From Prevotellaceae bacterium KH2P17 (lineage in GTDB: Bacteria; Bacteroidota; Bacteroidia; Bacteroidales; Bacteroidaceae), in assembly GCA_900199655.1 (NCBI GenBank), contig FZRE01000008.1, forward strand, positions 1 to 64,000: a stretch of DNA of 64,000 nt. Direction: 5' to 3'. The first letter of the stretch is position 1; every line of letters begins with the position of its first letter. The notes beneath the pieces were generated by a model. That model saw nothing but the letters and a program-made list of their open reading frames with translations, made no database searches and was not told where the DNA came from. Positions 26,652-35,550 of the stretch are shown piece after piece. The position numbers were made by a program, and so were the translations under genes.

Positions 26652-29120
26652 ATGCAAACAACAAACAACAACGGGCGCAAAGGCGCCAACGACGACAACC
26701 AACAACTGCCTGTCAGAGGTCCATCGCCGGGAGGCAGCGGGGGCGGAATGCTCCTCTCGCCCTTCAGCAACCTGCTGCGGCGGGGCCAGCACAACGTGGC
26801 CAAAATCCTGTGTCTGGGCGTGGGACTGGCCATCTCGGCAGTTCTCATCGGCGAGGTGTACTTTGAGCGCACGTTTGATACGTGGTTCCCGGGAGCCGAC
26901 CGCACGTACCGTATCAACGAGGCGTTTATTCAGAACGGCGAATTTCATGAGTATCCGCAAACCAGCGGGGCCATAGCGCCGGGGCTGAAGAAGCTGAGTC
27001 CGCAGATTGAAGCGGCCACCCGGTACACCGGTTTCATCTATGATGGCTGGTTCCGTGTAAACGGCAAGGAGCTGAAAGTGGCCGAAATGGAAGCTGCCGA
27101 CAGCTGTTTCTTCGACGTGTTCCCACAACGCCAGCTGGCCGGAAACCTCAAGCAGGCGCTCAGCAGGGCCTTCTACGTAGCCGTGAGCGAAAGCATGGCC
27201 AAGCGCATAGGCGGCAACGTGGTGGGCATGAAGCTCAAAGGCAGAGACTCGTATGCCGCCGACTTCACCATCGGAGGCGTGTACCAGGACTTCCCCTACG
27301 GCAGTTCGCTGCGCGGAACCGACGTAATCTGCTCCATGAACACGCTGCGAACGGTGCTTAAGGATGATGACTGGTCGACCTTCTGGATAGGCACCGACCG
27401 CTTCCATTCGTACATCCGCCTGCGCAAGGGCACCACGGCAGCCAGCCTGCAGCCCAACGTGAAGAAGATGATGGCGCAGGTGGCGGATTACAAGATGGCC
27501 GATAAGGCGGGCGTGAAGATGAACTACACCTTCACTCAACTCAACAAGGCGTACACTTCCTCGGACCAAATAAAGACCATGACCATCATCCTCTCGGTGC
27601 TTGCCGTGGTGCTCCTGCTGTCCTCGGTCATGAACTATTTGCTCATTATTGTGGGCAATCTGCCCGTCCGCTCACGTGAGATGGCTGTGCGAAAGTGCTA
27701 CGGCGCCGATGCCGGAACTATCCGTCGTATCGTCTTCGGCGAAGCTTTTGCCCACGTGCTGCTGTCCATCGTGCTGGCCGGTTTGCTGCTCTTTGCCAGC
27801 AAGGGGCTGGTGGGTCAGCTCACGTCGGCCCCGCTCAGCGCGCTTCTCTTTAGCCGCGTGGGCTGGATATTGGCCCTCGTGTGCCTCCTCATCCTGCTGG
27901 TGGGCGGCCTGTTACCGGCCTGGCTGTACAACCGGGTGCCCGTGGCAGCGGCCTTCCGCGGCCTGCGCGAGAACCGTCACCGGTGGAAGCTGGCCCTGCT
28001 CTCGGTTGAGTTTGCCTCCGTGAGCTTTCTGCTCTGCCTGCTGCTTACGGTACACAGGCAGTATGACCTCATGGTGAACGACGACCCCGGCTATGCTTAC
28101 GCCAACCTGCTCAAGGTGGGCGTGAACGGTGCTAAACCCGAAGAGCTGGACAAAATGATGCAGGAGCTGCGCCGAATGCCAGAAGTTGACAAGGTATCTT
28201 CATGCAACACCATCCCTCTTTGGGGTGCCAGCGGCAACAATGTGGGGCTGCCGGGCGACGACAAGGAACTCTTCAACGTGGCCGACCTGTACGGCGTAAC
28301 CGACGGTTACTTCGACTTAATGGAGATACCCATCGTTCAGGGCACCGTATTTACTGCCCGCCGGGACAGCGTGCAGGAAGTAATGGTGAGCCAGAAGTTC
28401 GTGGAGAAGATGAAAACCACAGCCCACTGGGATGGCAATGTCATAGGCCGCAAGGTGTGGATAACGGGACACAGCGAATACGGAAAGGGTCAGGTAACCA
28501 TCGTGGGCGTATATAAAGACATCCGCATAGGCGACCTGAACAATACAGACGACCGCCCGTCGGTCATCTTCTACAGCAAACTGCCGTGCATGAACCAGCT
28601 GGTCAAGCTGCACGAACTTACGCCCGAGAACAAGAATAAGGTGCAGGCAGCCATGCAGCGGCTCTTCCCCGACCGCGAAGTAATAGTGCAGGCGTGGCCC
28701 GAAATGATGCACCGCGTGTACACGAACGTGGGCAACTTCCGCAAAGCTATGATGATAGCAGGTGCTGCAACGCTTGTAATTGCCCTCATGGGACTGGTGG
28801 GCTACACCACCGACGAGGTGAACCGCCGCCGCAAGGAGATAGCCCTGCGCAAGGTGAACGGGGCCCACACGCGCGACATCCTGCGCCTCTTCATGGCCAA
28901 CATATCGTGGGTGGCCGTGCCGTCGCTCATCGTTGGCGCCGTGGGAGCTTACGTCGTGGGCGCCCGCATGCTGCAGCTGTTCTCCGAGCGCGTATCGCTC
29001 GGCCCGCTGCCCTTTGTGCTCTGCCTGGCCTGCCTGCTTGCTATCGTGCTGGCGGTGGTGGTTGCCAACTGCTACAGAGTGGCCAACAGCAACCCCGTGG
29101 AGTATCTGAAAGAGGAGTAA
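26652..29120 (+). CDS. ABC exporter permease, two FtsX modules (paralogue 3, diverged)
   Basis: This 822-residue permease starts at MQTTNNNGRKGAN, nearly the same first ten residues as paralogue 2. It then has a Gly/Pro-rich insertion, a helix at about 55-75, a MacB-like domain, an FtsX module (about 310-440) and a second set ending ANSNPVEYLKEE. The conserved RRKEIALRKVNGA segment near the second module matches RRREIALRKVFGS in the other two. Outside the N-terminus and this motif it is much less similar, so it may form a heterodimer with one of the others. A family A palindrome follows the TAA directly. Confidence 0.88.
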   Translation: MQTTNNNGRKGANDDNQQLPVRGPSPGGSGGGMLLSPFSNLLRRGQHNVAKILCLGVGLAISAVLIGEVYFERTFDTWFPGADRTYRINEAFIQNGEFHEYPQTSGAIAPGLKKLSPQIEAATRYTGFIYDGWFRVNGKELKVAEMEAADSCFFDVFPQRQLAGNLKQALSRAFYVAVSESMAKRIGGNVVGMKLKGRDSYAADFTIGGVYQDFPYGSSLRGTDVICSMNTLRTVLKDDDWSTFWIGTDRFHSYIRLRKGTTAASLQPNVKKMMAQVADYKMADKAGVKMNYTFTQLNKAYTSSDQIKTMTIILSVLAVVLLLSSVMNYLLIIVGNLPVRSREMAVRKCYGADAGTIRRIVFGEAFAHVLLSIVLAGLLLFASKGLVGQLTSAPLSALLFSRVGWILALVCLLILLVGGLLPAWLYNRVPVAAAFRGLRENRHRWKLALLSVEFASVSFLLCLLLTVHRQYDLMVNDDPGYAYANLLKVGVNGAKPEELDKMMQELRRMPEVDKVSSCNTIPLWGASGNNVGLPGDDKELFNVADLYGVTDGYFDLMEIPIVQGTVFTARRDSVQEVMVSQKFVEKMKTTAHWDGNVIGRKVWITGHSEYGKGQVTIVGVYKDIRIGDLNNTDDRPSVIFYSKLPCMNQLVKLHELTPENKNKVQAAMQRLFPDREVIVQAWPEMMHRVYTNVGNFRKAMMIAGAATLVIALMGLVGYTTDEVNRRRKEIALRKVNGAHTRDILRLFMANISWVAVPSLIVGAVGAYVVGARMLQLFSERVSLGPLPFVLCLACLLAIVLAVVVANCYRVANSNPVEYLKEE

Positions 29121-29315
29121 GAACCCCTCCCCGACCCTCCCCGAAGGGGAGGGAGGGGGAGCAAAAAGATTGATATAAAATAATCAAAAATGACCTCCAA
29201 CGCCCCCTCTCCTTTGGGGAGGGGCGGGGAGAGGTCCCAAGTTTAACCGTTAGAAAGCCTGCCCATCCCCCTGAAACGGCAGGTACTCCCCTCCTGAAGA
29301 GGGGTTGGGGGAGGT
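29121..29315. repeat. Three family A palindromes between permease and ATPase genes
   Basis: One unit starts right after the permease stop (29121-29155). Inverted units lie at about 29203-29236 and 29288-29315. The last reads CTCCCCTCCTGAAGAGGGG then TTGGGGGAGG and ends 5 bases before the ATPase start codon, so its GGGGGAGG may act as the ribosome-binding sequence. Confidence 0.7.
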
Positions 29316-29319
29316 TTCA

Positions 29320-29982
29320 ATGATTAAAGTAGAGAACCTCAGCAAGTCGTTCCGCACGGAAGAAGTGGAGACTATTGCGCTGAACAACGTGAGTTTTGAA
29401 GTGAAGGACAAGGAGTTCGTGGCCGTCATGGGCCCGTCCGGATGTGGCAAGTCGACCCTGCTCAACATCCTCGGACTGCTCGACAACCCCACCTCGGGCC
29501 GCTACTGGCTCGACGAGAAGCAGGTAGATGCCCTGCGGGAGAAGGACCGCACCGACGTAAGAAAGGGCCAGATAGGCTTCGTCTTTCAGAGTTTTAACCT
29601 CATAGACGAGCTGAACGTGGAGGAAAACATCGAGCTCCCGCTCACTTACCTGGGCATTCCGAAGGCCGAAAGGCGCGAACGCGTGCGCCAGATCATGCAG
29701 CGCATGGCCATTACTCACCGTGCCAAGCACTTCCCCCACCAGCTTTCGGGCGGCCAGCAGCAGCGCGTGGCCATTGCCAGAGCCGTGGTGTTCGGCCCCA
29801 AACTCATCCTGGCCGACGAGCCGACGGGTAACCTCGACTCCAAGAACGGTGCCGAGGTGATGCGCCTGCTCACCGAGTTGAACCAGGACGGAACCACCAT
29901 TGTGATGGTAACTCACAACGAGCACGACGCCTCCATCGCCCATCGCACCATCCATCTCTTCGACGGCGAGATAGTTGACTGA
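29320..29982 (+). CDS. ABC transporter ATPase (MacB/LolD type)
   Basis: This 220-residue ATPase starts at the ATG at 29320 (a TTG at 29305 is inside a palindrome and rejected). Walker A is GPSGCGKST (38-46), the Q loop is in [10 protein letters not shown], the signature is LSGGQQQR, Walker B is LILADEPT, and the H loop is in MVTHNEHDA. This subtype powers FtsX/MacB-like permeases that use mechanotransmission across the periplasm. It is the only ATPase in the cluster and probably serves all three permeases. It follows them on the same strand. Confidence 0.94.
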   Translation: MIKVENLSKSFRTEEVETIALNNVSFEVKDKEFVAVMGPSGCGKSTLLNILGLLDNPTSGRYWLDEKQVDALREKDRTDVRKGQIGFVFQSFNLIDELNVEENIELPLTYLGIPKAERRERVRQIMQRMAITHRAKHFPHQLSGGQQQRVAIARAVVFGPKLILADEPTGNLDSKNGAEVMRLLTELNQDGTTIVMVTHNEHDASIAHRTIHLFDGEIVD

Positions 29983-30011
29983 CCCCTCCGGCCGTGCCGG
30001 AGGCCACGTTC

Positions 30012-30085
30012 AGGAACTTTTGACAGGTGTCGCACGATTGTTCGACACCTGTCACACGACCGTTTGACACCTGTCAAAAGTTCCC
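30012..30085. repeat. GACA-TGTC triple palindrome array, copy 3
   Basis: Palindromes start at 30022, 30044 and 30066 (22-bp period) between GGAACTTTT and AAAAGTTCC arms. It lies between convergent genes. Confidence 0.85.
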
Positions 30086-30128
30086 TGAAGCGGCTTTCTG
30101 CACCGCCGTGCGATACTGTAAAGCAATC

Positions 30129-30171
30129 AAAAAAACGGCAGGAAGTGCTCTTGTAGCGCCTTCCTGCCGTT
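30129..30171 (-). terminator. Terminator of glutamine synthetase III
   Basis: A perfect 12-bp stem (arms 30134-30145 and 30160-30171) is followed on the minus strand by a run of seven T residues. It lies 27 bases after the glnN stop. Confidence 0.88.
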
Positions 30172-30198
30172 GTTGTTTCTTTGGTCCGACCCTGCTGC

Positions 30199-32388
30199 TT
30201 ACCTGATGAAGAGCAGCTCGCGGTACTTGGGCAGCGTCCAGAGTTCATCGCTCACGATGAGTTCCAGCTTGTCTATCTGGTACCGTATGTCGTCCATCTT
30301 GGGCGCAACCGTGTCGTGGTAGGCCACTGCCTTGGTGCGGGCATCGTCTATCTTGTTGGCTACGCGGCGGGCGTTAACCAGCTCTTCGACGCCCGTCTCA
30401 ATGATTTGCGTGCGTTCTGCTATCTCCCGGATAATCTTCTTGTTGCGGGCAGTGAGGTTGGAAGCCTCGCTCGGGGTGAAGATATCGTACATGTTCTGCA
30501 CGTTCTTGGCCAGTTGGCTCTGGTAGTGGGTAGCAACGGGGATGACGTGGTTCATGGTCAGGTCGCCCATTACGCGTGCCTCAATCTGTATCTTCTTTGT
30601 ATAAGTGTCCCATTTCACCTCGTTCCGCGCCTCCAGTTCGTTGCGGTTCATCACGTTCATGTCCTCAAACATCTTGATGCTTGCCGGCTTCAGGTAGTTG
30701 TCAAAGATGATGGGGCAGCTCGTTTCGCAGTCCAGTCCGCGCTTGCGGGCCTCCTCTTTCCACTCATCTGAATAGCCGTTGCCGTCGAAGTGAATGGGTC
30801 GGGTGGTGCGGATGTCGTCACGCAGCACGTCGAGAATGGCGCTCAGCTTGTCTTCTCCGCCCTTGATGAGCGCGTCTACGCGCTTCTTGAAGTCGGTGAG
30901 TGCCTCGGCAACGGCGGTGTTGAGCACAATCATGGCCGATGCACAGTTGGCCTCGGAGCCCACGGCGCGGAACTCGAAGCGGTTGCCTGTAAAGGCGAAG
31001 GGGCTCGTACGGTTGCGGTCGGTGTTGTCGATGAGCAGTTCGGGAATTTCGGGGATGTCGAGTTTCATGCCTTTCTTGCCCTTGACGGAGAACAGGTCCT
31101 CCTTGTCGGCCTTCTCGATGTGCTCCAGCAGGTCGCTCACCTGCTTGCCCAGGAACGATGAGATGATGGCCGGCGGCGCCTCGTTGGCCCCCAGTCGGTG
31201 GGCATTGGTTGCGCTCATGATGCTTGCCTTGAGCAGTCCGTTGTGGCGCCAGACGCCCATCAGCGTCTCCACAATGAAGACCACGAAGCGCAGGTTGTCC
31301 TCCGGCGTCTTGCCGGTGCCGTGCAGCAGCACGCCCGTATCGGTAGAGAGGCTCCAGTTGTTGTGCTTGCCGGAGCCGTTGATGCCGTCGAACGGCTTTT
31401 CGTGCAGCAGCACGCGGAAGCCGTGCTTGTGTGCAATCTTCTTCATGAGGCTCATGAGCAGCATGTTGTGGTCTACCGCCAGATTGCATTCCTCGAAGAT
31501 GGGAGCCAGCTCGAACTGGTTAGGAGCCACCTCGTTGTGGCGGGTCTTGCAGGGTATTCCAAGCTCCAGGGCCTGTATCTCGAGGTCTTTCATGTAGGCC
31601 TGCACGCGCTCCGGGATGGTGCCGAAGTAGTGGTCGTCCATCTGCTGGTTCTTGGCAGAGTCGTGGCCCATGAGCGTTCGGCCCGTGAGCATGAGGTCCG
31701 GGCGGGCGAAGAAGAGGCTGTCGTCTACCAGGAAGTATTCCTGCTCCCAGCCCAAGTTGGCCGTCACCTTCCTTACATCGGGGTAGAAGTAGCGGCAAAC
31801 GCCCGTGGCAGCCACGCTCACGGCATGCAGCGAGCGCAGCAGCGGTGCCTTGTAGTCGAGCGACTCGCCCGTATAAGAGATGAAGATGGTGGGAATGCAG
31901 AGCGTATCATCAATGATGAAGACGGGCGAAGTGGGGTCCCAGGCCGAGTAGCCGCGGGCCTCGAAGGTGTTGCGGATGCCCCCGTTGGGGAAGCTACTGG
32001 CATCAGGCTCCTGCTGTACGAGCAGCTTTCCGGAGAACTCTTCTATCATGCCGCCCTTGCCGTCGTGTTCAACGAAGGCGTCGTGCTTCTCGGCCGTGCC
32101 CTCGGTAAGTGGCTGGAACCAGTGCGTGTAGTGGGTAACGCCGTTCTCCTGTGCCCACTGCTTCATGCCTGCTGCTACGGCATCGGCGATGGAACGGTCA
32201 AGCCGGGCGCCGTTGTCGATAACGTCCGTGAGTTTCTCATAGACCTCTACGGGCAGGTACTTGTACATCTTGGCACGGTTGAAAACATACTTCGCGAAGT
32301 ATTCCGACGGCCTCTCGCGCGGTGTCTCCACCTCTACGGGGCGCTTGTGGAATGCCTCGGCCACGACCTCAAATCTTAAATTAGCCAT
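30199..32388 (-). CDS. glnN: Glutamine synthetase, type III
   Basis: This protein of 729 residues starts at MANLRFEVV; an ATG four codons upstream is less likely. GSIII enzymes are about 700-730 residues and form dodecamers that make glutamine from glutamate, ammonia and ATP, the main ammonia-assimilation step in many Bacteroidales. Recognisable pieces are GWEQEYFLVD near the ATP/glutamate site, KTRHNEVAPNQFE, INGSGKHNNWSLST and the adjacent AFTGNRFEFRAVGS. The C-terminal helical region (about 600-729) is normal for this type. The gene is monocistronic, with its own -7 box and intrinsic terminator. Confidence 0.96.
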   Translation of the reverse strand: MANLRFEVVAEAFHKRPVEVETPRERPSEYFAKYVFNRAKMYKYLPVEVYEKLTDVIDNGARLDRSIADAVAAGMKQWAQENGVTHYTHWFQPLTEGTAEKHDAFVEHDGKGGMIEEFSGKLLVQQEPDASSFPNGGIRNTFEARGYSAWDPTSPVFIIDDTLCIPTIFISYTGESLDYKAPLLRSLHAVSVAATGVCRYFYPDVRKVTANLGWEQEYFLVDDSLFFARPDLMLTGRTLMGHDSAKNQQMDDHYFGTIPERVQAYMKDLEIQALELGIPCKTRHNEVAPNQFELAPIFEECNLAVDHNMLLMSLMKKIAHKHGFRVLLHEKPFDGINGSGKHNNWSLSTDTGVLLHGTGKTPEDNLRFVVFIVETLMGVWRHNGLLKASIMSATNAHRLGANEAPPAIISSFLGKQVSDLLEHIEKADKEDLFSVKGKKGMKLDIPEIPELLIDNTDRNRTSPFAFTGNRFEFRAVGSEANCASAMIVLNTAVAEALTDFKKRVDALIKGGEDKLSAILDVLRDDIRTTRPIHFDGNGYSDEWKEEARKRGLDCETSCPIIFDNYLKPASIKMFEDMNVMNRNELEARNEVKWDTYTKKIQIEARVMGDLTMNHVIPVATHYQSQLAKNVQNMYDIFTPSEASNLTARNKKIIREIAERTQIIETGVEELVNARRVANKIDDARTKAVAYHDTVAPKMDDIRYQIDKLELIVSDELWTLPKYRELLFIR

Positions 32389-32456
32389 TGTCTTATACAT
32401 TATATCCTATTGGTTGCACAGCACCGTGGGTGCTGCTGTGGGTTTGCTACGCTTGT

Positions 32457-32465
32457 GCAAAGGTA
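32457..32465 (-). promoter_or_regulatory. Promoter -7 box of glnN
   Basis: The minus strand reads TACCTTTGC (TAnnTTTG match), about 70 bases ahead of the glnN start. Confidence 0.6.
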
Positions 32466-32991
32466 ATGAAAAGATGAGAAACACGTGAGGCGGCGCCCGA
32501 TTTTTTATGCTTCGGCATCTATATTAACGGTATGCGCGCGTGCGGGAACATGAAGTGGCGGGGCTTCATCAGCCCCGGGAGAGCGGGCGCCGCTGTTGGG
32601 GGAGATTGAAGGAGCTATGCTTCAAGGCTCCTGAAGGGCATGTTCAAGGCGCTTGAAGGTATGGTTCAAGAGGCTTGAACGGCACCTCCGGCGCAGCCGC
32701 TGCAGAACTGCCGCAGGCAGGGCGATTGGCGGCAGCGGTGGCAGCGGTGTGCAGCAGTGTGGTGCAAGGCGTGGGGCTGTTGGGCGGTTTCAGGCCTCCG
32801 GCGAGCCGTTCAATAATATACGGCTTTTCCTATTCTGATAAATTATTGTTCCGAAAATGGGCTTGTCGTGTTCAATTAGTAACGACAAGCGGTGTGTTTT
32901 GCCGTCAACAAGCCACTTGTGGTTACTTTTTGTATATTTATAAATGGTATAATAATCGTTAAGAAATTCGTCTTTTTTCTTGTTCTTTTAC
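32466..32991. other. 525-bp divergent intergenic region without a gene
   Basis: The region lies between divergent glnN and the Dcu operon. It holds a TTCAA array (32621-32680) and an inverted repeat with 9-bp arms GCTTGTCGT (32861-32869) and ACGACAAGC (32882-32890). No convincing coding sequence was found. Confidence 0.6.
32621..32680. repeat. TTCAA-TTGAA palindrome array, 22-bp period, locus 4
   Basis: TTCAAG starts at 32621, 32643 and 32665 (22-bp period); the first right half is CCTGAA. Confidence 0.83.
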
Positions 32992-33021
32992 TTTGTGTAT
33001 GCAAATATTGGTTATATTTGC
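32992..33021 (+). promoter_or_regulatory. Dcu operon promoter overlapping a perfect palindrome
   Basis: TATATTTG at 33013-33020 matches the -7 box, with TTTG at 32992-32995 upstream. The palindrome GCAAATAT-TGGTT-ATATTTGC (33001-33021) spans the spacer and the -7 box, a placement expected for an operator of a CRP/FNR-like or other dimeric regulator. Confidence 0.6.
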
Positions 33022-33062
33022 GAACTGCAAACAAGATAACTAACGAATTAAAACAATCTTAA

Positions 33063-34409
33063 ATGGCAACCACCTTGATATTGTTACAGCTCGTCATTGT
33101 ATTGGCTTTCATCTTCATCGGAGCCAGGGTAGGCGGCATCGGCATGGGTATCTACGGCATGGTAGGTACGTTCTTCCTCGTTTTCGTGTTCGGTCTGCCT
33201 CCCGGCAAGGCGCCTATCGACGTGATGCTGATTATAGCCAGCGTTATCGTTGCAGCCGCCGCGCTGCAGGCAACGGGCGGACTGGACTACCTGGTGGGCG
33301 TTACGGGGCGGTTTCTGCGTAACCACCCCGACCACATTACCTACTATGGGCCGCTGGCATGCTGGCTCTTCTGCATCCTGGCCGGCACCGCCCACACCAG
33401 CTACTCGCTGCTGCCCATCATCTCGGAGATAGCGCAGAAGAACAAGATAAGGCCCGAGCGGCCGCTCAGCGTGAGCGTGATAGCGGCCTCGCTCGGAATT
33501 ACGGGAAGCCCGGTGAGCGCTGCCACGGCGGCCATTATCAGCACCGACATACTCGGAGCCAAGGGCATTGGGCTGGCAGACGTCATCCTGGTGTGCGTGC
33601 CTGCATCGCTTATCTCCATCCTGGTGGCAGCTTTCGTGCAGAACCACGTGGGCAAGGAGCTGGCAGACGACCCCGTTTACAAGGCCAAGGTGGCCTCGGG
33701 CGAAATCAATCCGGAGGAAGATGCCAAGCTCGTTGATAATGTAGAGGAGAACGCCAACCCACGTGCAAAGTACGCGGTGCTGGCCTTCCTGCTGGGTGTA
33801 GCCATGGTTGTGGTGTACGGCTTCTTCCCCGAACTGCGCCCGCACTTCATGGTCGACGGCGTGAGGACAACGGTGGCAACGTCGGAGATGATAGAAATCG
33901 TGATGATGTCCGTAGCCGCACTCATCCTGATAGTGGGCCGGGGCAGCGTGAAGGAGGCCGTGAAGGGCAACATCTTTGCCGCCGGCATGAATGCCATGAT
34001 AAGCATCTTCGGCATTGCCTGGATGGGAGACACGTTCTTCAAGGGCAACCAGGAGTTCTTTGTCAACAGCCTGGGCAGCCTCGTGCAGTCGGCTCCGTTC
34101 CTCTTCGCCGTGGTGCTCTTCGTGATGAGTATCATGCTTTTTTCGCAAGCGGCCACCGTTCGCACCATCTACCCGCTGGGCATCATGCTCGGCATCAACC
34201 CGCTCTTCCTGCTTGCCATGTTCCCTGCATGCAACGGATACTTCTTCCTTCCCACCTATCCTACGGAGGTTGCAGCCATCAACTTCGACAAGACAGGCAC
34301 CACGCACATAGGCAAGTACGTGGTGAACCACAGCTTCCAGCTCTCCGGCTTCATCACTACCTTCGTCTCTATCGGCCTGGCTTTCCTGGCCACTCAACTG
34401 TTTTATTAA
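33063..34409 (+). CDS. Anaerobic C4-dicarboxylate transporter (Dcu family)
   Basis: This 448-residue inner-membrane protein has about 10-12 hydrophobic helices. The conserved segment GTAHTSYSLLPIISEIA and the ASLGITGSPVSAATA motif identify the DcuA/DcuB family. These carriers exchange fumarate, aspartate or malate for succinate during fumarate respiration. It heads an operon with asparaginase, a porin and aspartase, so aspartate/succinate or fumarate/succinate antiport is likely. Whether it is DcuA-like or DcuB-like cannot be settled by eye. Confidence 0.93.
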   Translation: MATTLILLQLVIVLAFIFIGARVGGIGMGIYGMVGTFFLVFVFGLPPGKAPIDVMLIIASVIVAAAALQATGGLDYLVGVTGRFLRNHPDHITYYGPLACWLFCILAGTAHTSYSLLPIISEIAQKNKIRPERPLSVSVIAASLGITGSPVSAATAAIISTDILGAKGIGLADVILVCVPASLISILVAAFVQNHVGKELADDPVYKAKVASGEINPEEDAKLVDNVEENANPRAKYAVLAFLLGVAMVVVYGFFPELRPHFMVDGVRTTVATSEMIEIVMMSVAALILIVGRGSVKEAVKGNIFAAGMNAMISIFGIAWMGDTFFKGNQEFFVNSLGSLVQSAPFLFAVVLFVMSIMLFSQAATVRTIYPLGIMLGINPLFLLAMFPACNGYFFLPTYPTEVAAINFDKTGTTHIGKYVVNHSFQLSGFITTFVSIGLAFLATQLFY

Positions 34410-34459
34410 GACATATCGTACCTTAGACAACAATGTTTAACCCCTTAAAACTTAAAATA

Positions 34460-35512
34460 ATGAGACATTTACGAATGACATGGGTCATGTTCTTTGCACT
34501 GTTCATGGCCGTTTCGGTTTCCGCGAAACCAAAGATTAGAATCCTGGCCACGGGCGGCACCATTGCCGGAGTTGCCCAGAGCGCCACTTCCTCGGCCTAT
34601 GCAGCCGGGCAGGTGGGCATCCAGACGCTGATAAATGCCGTGCCCGAAATCAAGAATCTGGCCGATGTGAGCGGCGAGCAGATATGCAACATCGGGTCGC
34701 AGGACATGAACGACGAGGTTTGGCTCAAGCTGGCCAAGCGCATCAACCAGCTGCTCAACGACGAAGGTTACGACGGTGTGCTCATTACACACGGAACTGA
34801 CACGATGGAGGAGACGGCTTATTTCCTCTCTCTTACGGTGCACAGCGACAAGCCGGTGATACTGGTGGGCTCCATGCGCCCCTCTACCGCCATCTCTGCC
34901 GATGGTCCCGGCAACCTCTACAACGGCGTGGCAGCACTCGTGACACCCGAATCGAAGGGCAAGGGAGTGATGGTTTGCATGAACGACCAGCTCTTTGACG
35001 CCAAGTCGGTATTCAAGAGTCACACCACCGACTGCGCCACTTTCAAGGGCGGCATCTACGGCCAGATAGGCAATGTGTACAACGGCAAGGCCTATTACCT
35101 GCAGACTCCGGGCTACCGCCACGGTGCAGCATCGGAGTTCAGTGTCGACAACATCGACCGTCTTCCGCAGGTTGGCATCGTCTATGGCTATGCCAACGCC
35201 TCGGCGCTGCCCATGCAGGCCTTCGTTGATGCAAAGTTCGACGGCATCGTACTGGCCGGAGTGGGCGACGGAAACTTCTACAAGGACGTGTTCGACGTGG
35301 CAGTCAAGGCCCAGAACAGCGGCATCCAGATTGTGCGTGCCAGCCGAGTTCCCACCGGACCGACCAACCAGAACGCCGAGGTTGACGACAACAAGTACCA
35401 CTTCGTGGCTTCCATGAACCTCAATCCGCAGAAAGCACGCGTGCTGCTCATGCTCGCCCTGACCAAGACTCACGACTGGCAGCAAATCCAGAAGTATTAC
35501 GAGCAGTATTAA
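34460..35512 (+). CDS. ansB: Type II (exported) L-asparaginase
   Basis: This protein of 350 residues starts at MRHLRMTW; an in-frame ATG at 34433 is also possible. A signal peptide (to about SVSA, residue 23) predicts a periplasmic location. The first active-site Thr is in ILATGGTIAG, and the second active-site segment is THGTDTMEETAYFL. It hydrolyses asparagine to aspartate and ammonia. With the Dcu transporter upstream and aspartase downstream, it supplies aspartate for conversion to fumarate. Confidence 0.95.
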   Translation: MRHLRMTWVMFFALFMAVSVSAKPKIRILATGGTIAGVAQSATSSAYAAGQVGIQTLINAVPEIKNLADVSGEQICNIGSQDMNDEVWLKLAKRINQLLNDEGYDGVLITHGTDTMEETAYFLSLTVHSDKPVILVGSMRPSTAISADGPGNLYNGVAALVTPESKGKGVMVCMNDQLFDAKSVFKSHTTDCATFKGGIYGQIGNVYNGKAYYLQTPGYRHGAASEFSVDNIDRLPQVGIVYGYANASALPMQAFVDAKFDGIVLAGVGDGNFYKDVFDVAVKAQNSGIQIVRASRVPTGPTNQNAEVDDNKYHFVASMNLNPQKARVLLMLALTKTHDWQQIQKYYEQY

Positions 35513-35550
35513 GGAGACTGCATGCAGATGACAACTAAAACCGAAAAACA

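Noticed and set aside
32861-32890. Terminator for an unseen gene between glnN and the Dcu operon
   Set aside because: The 9-bp arms have a 12-nt loop but no T-tract and no gene ends nearby; an operator or chance is as likely.
33084-34433. Minus-strand open frame of about 449 codons opposite the Dcu transporter
   Set aside because: It covers the whole transporter gene in antisense, is rich in His/Arg/Gln and has no family features.
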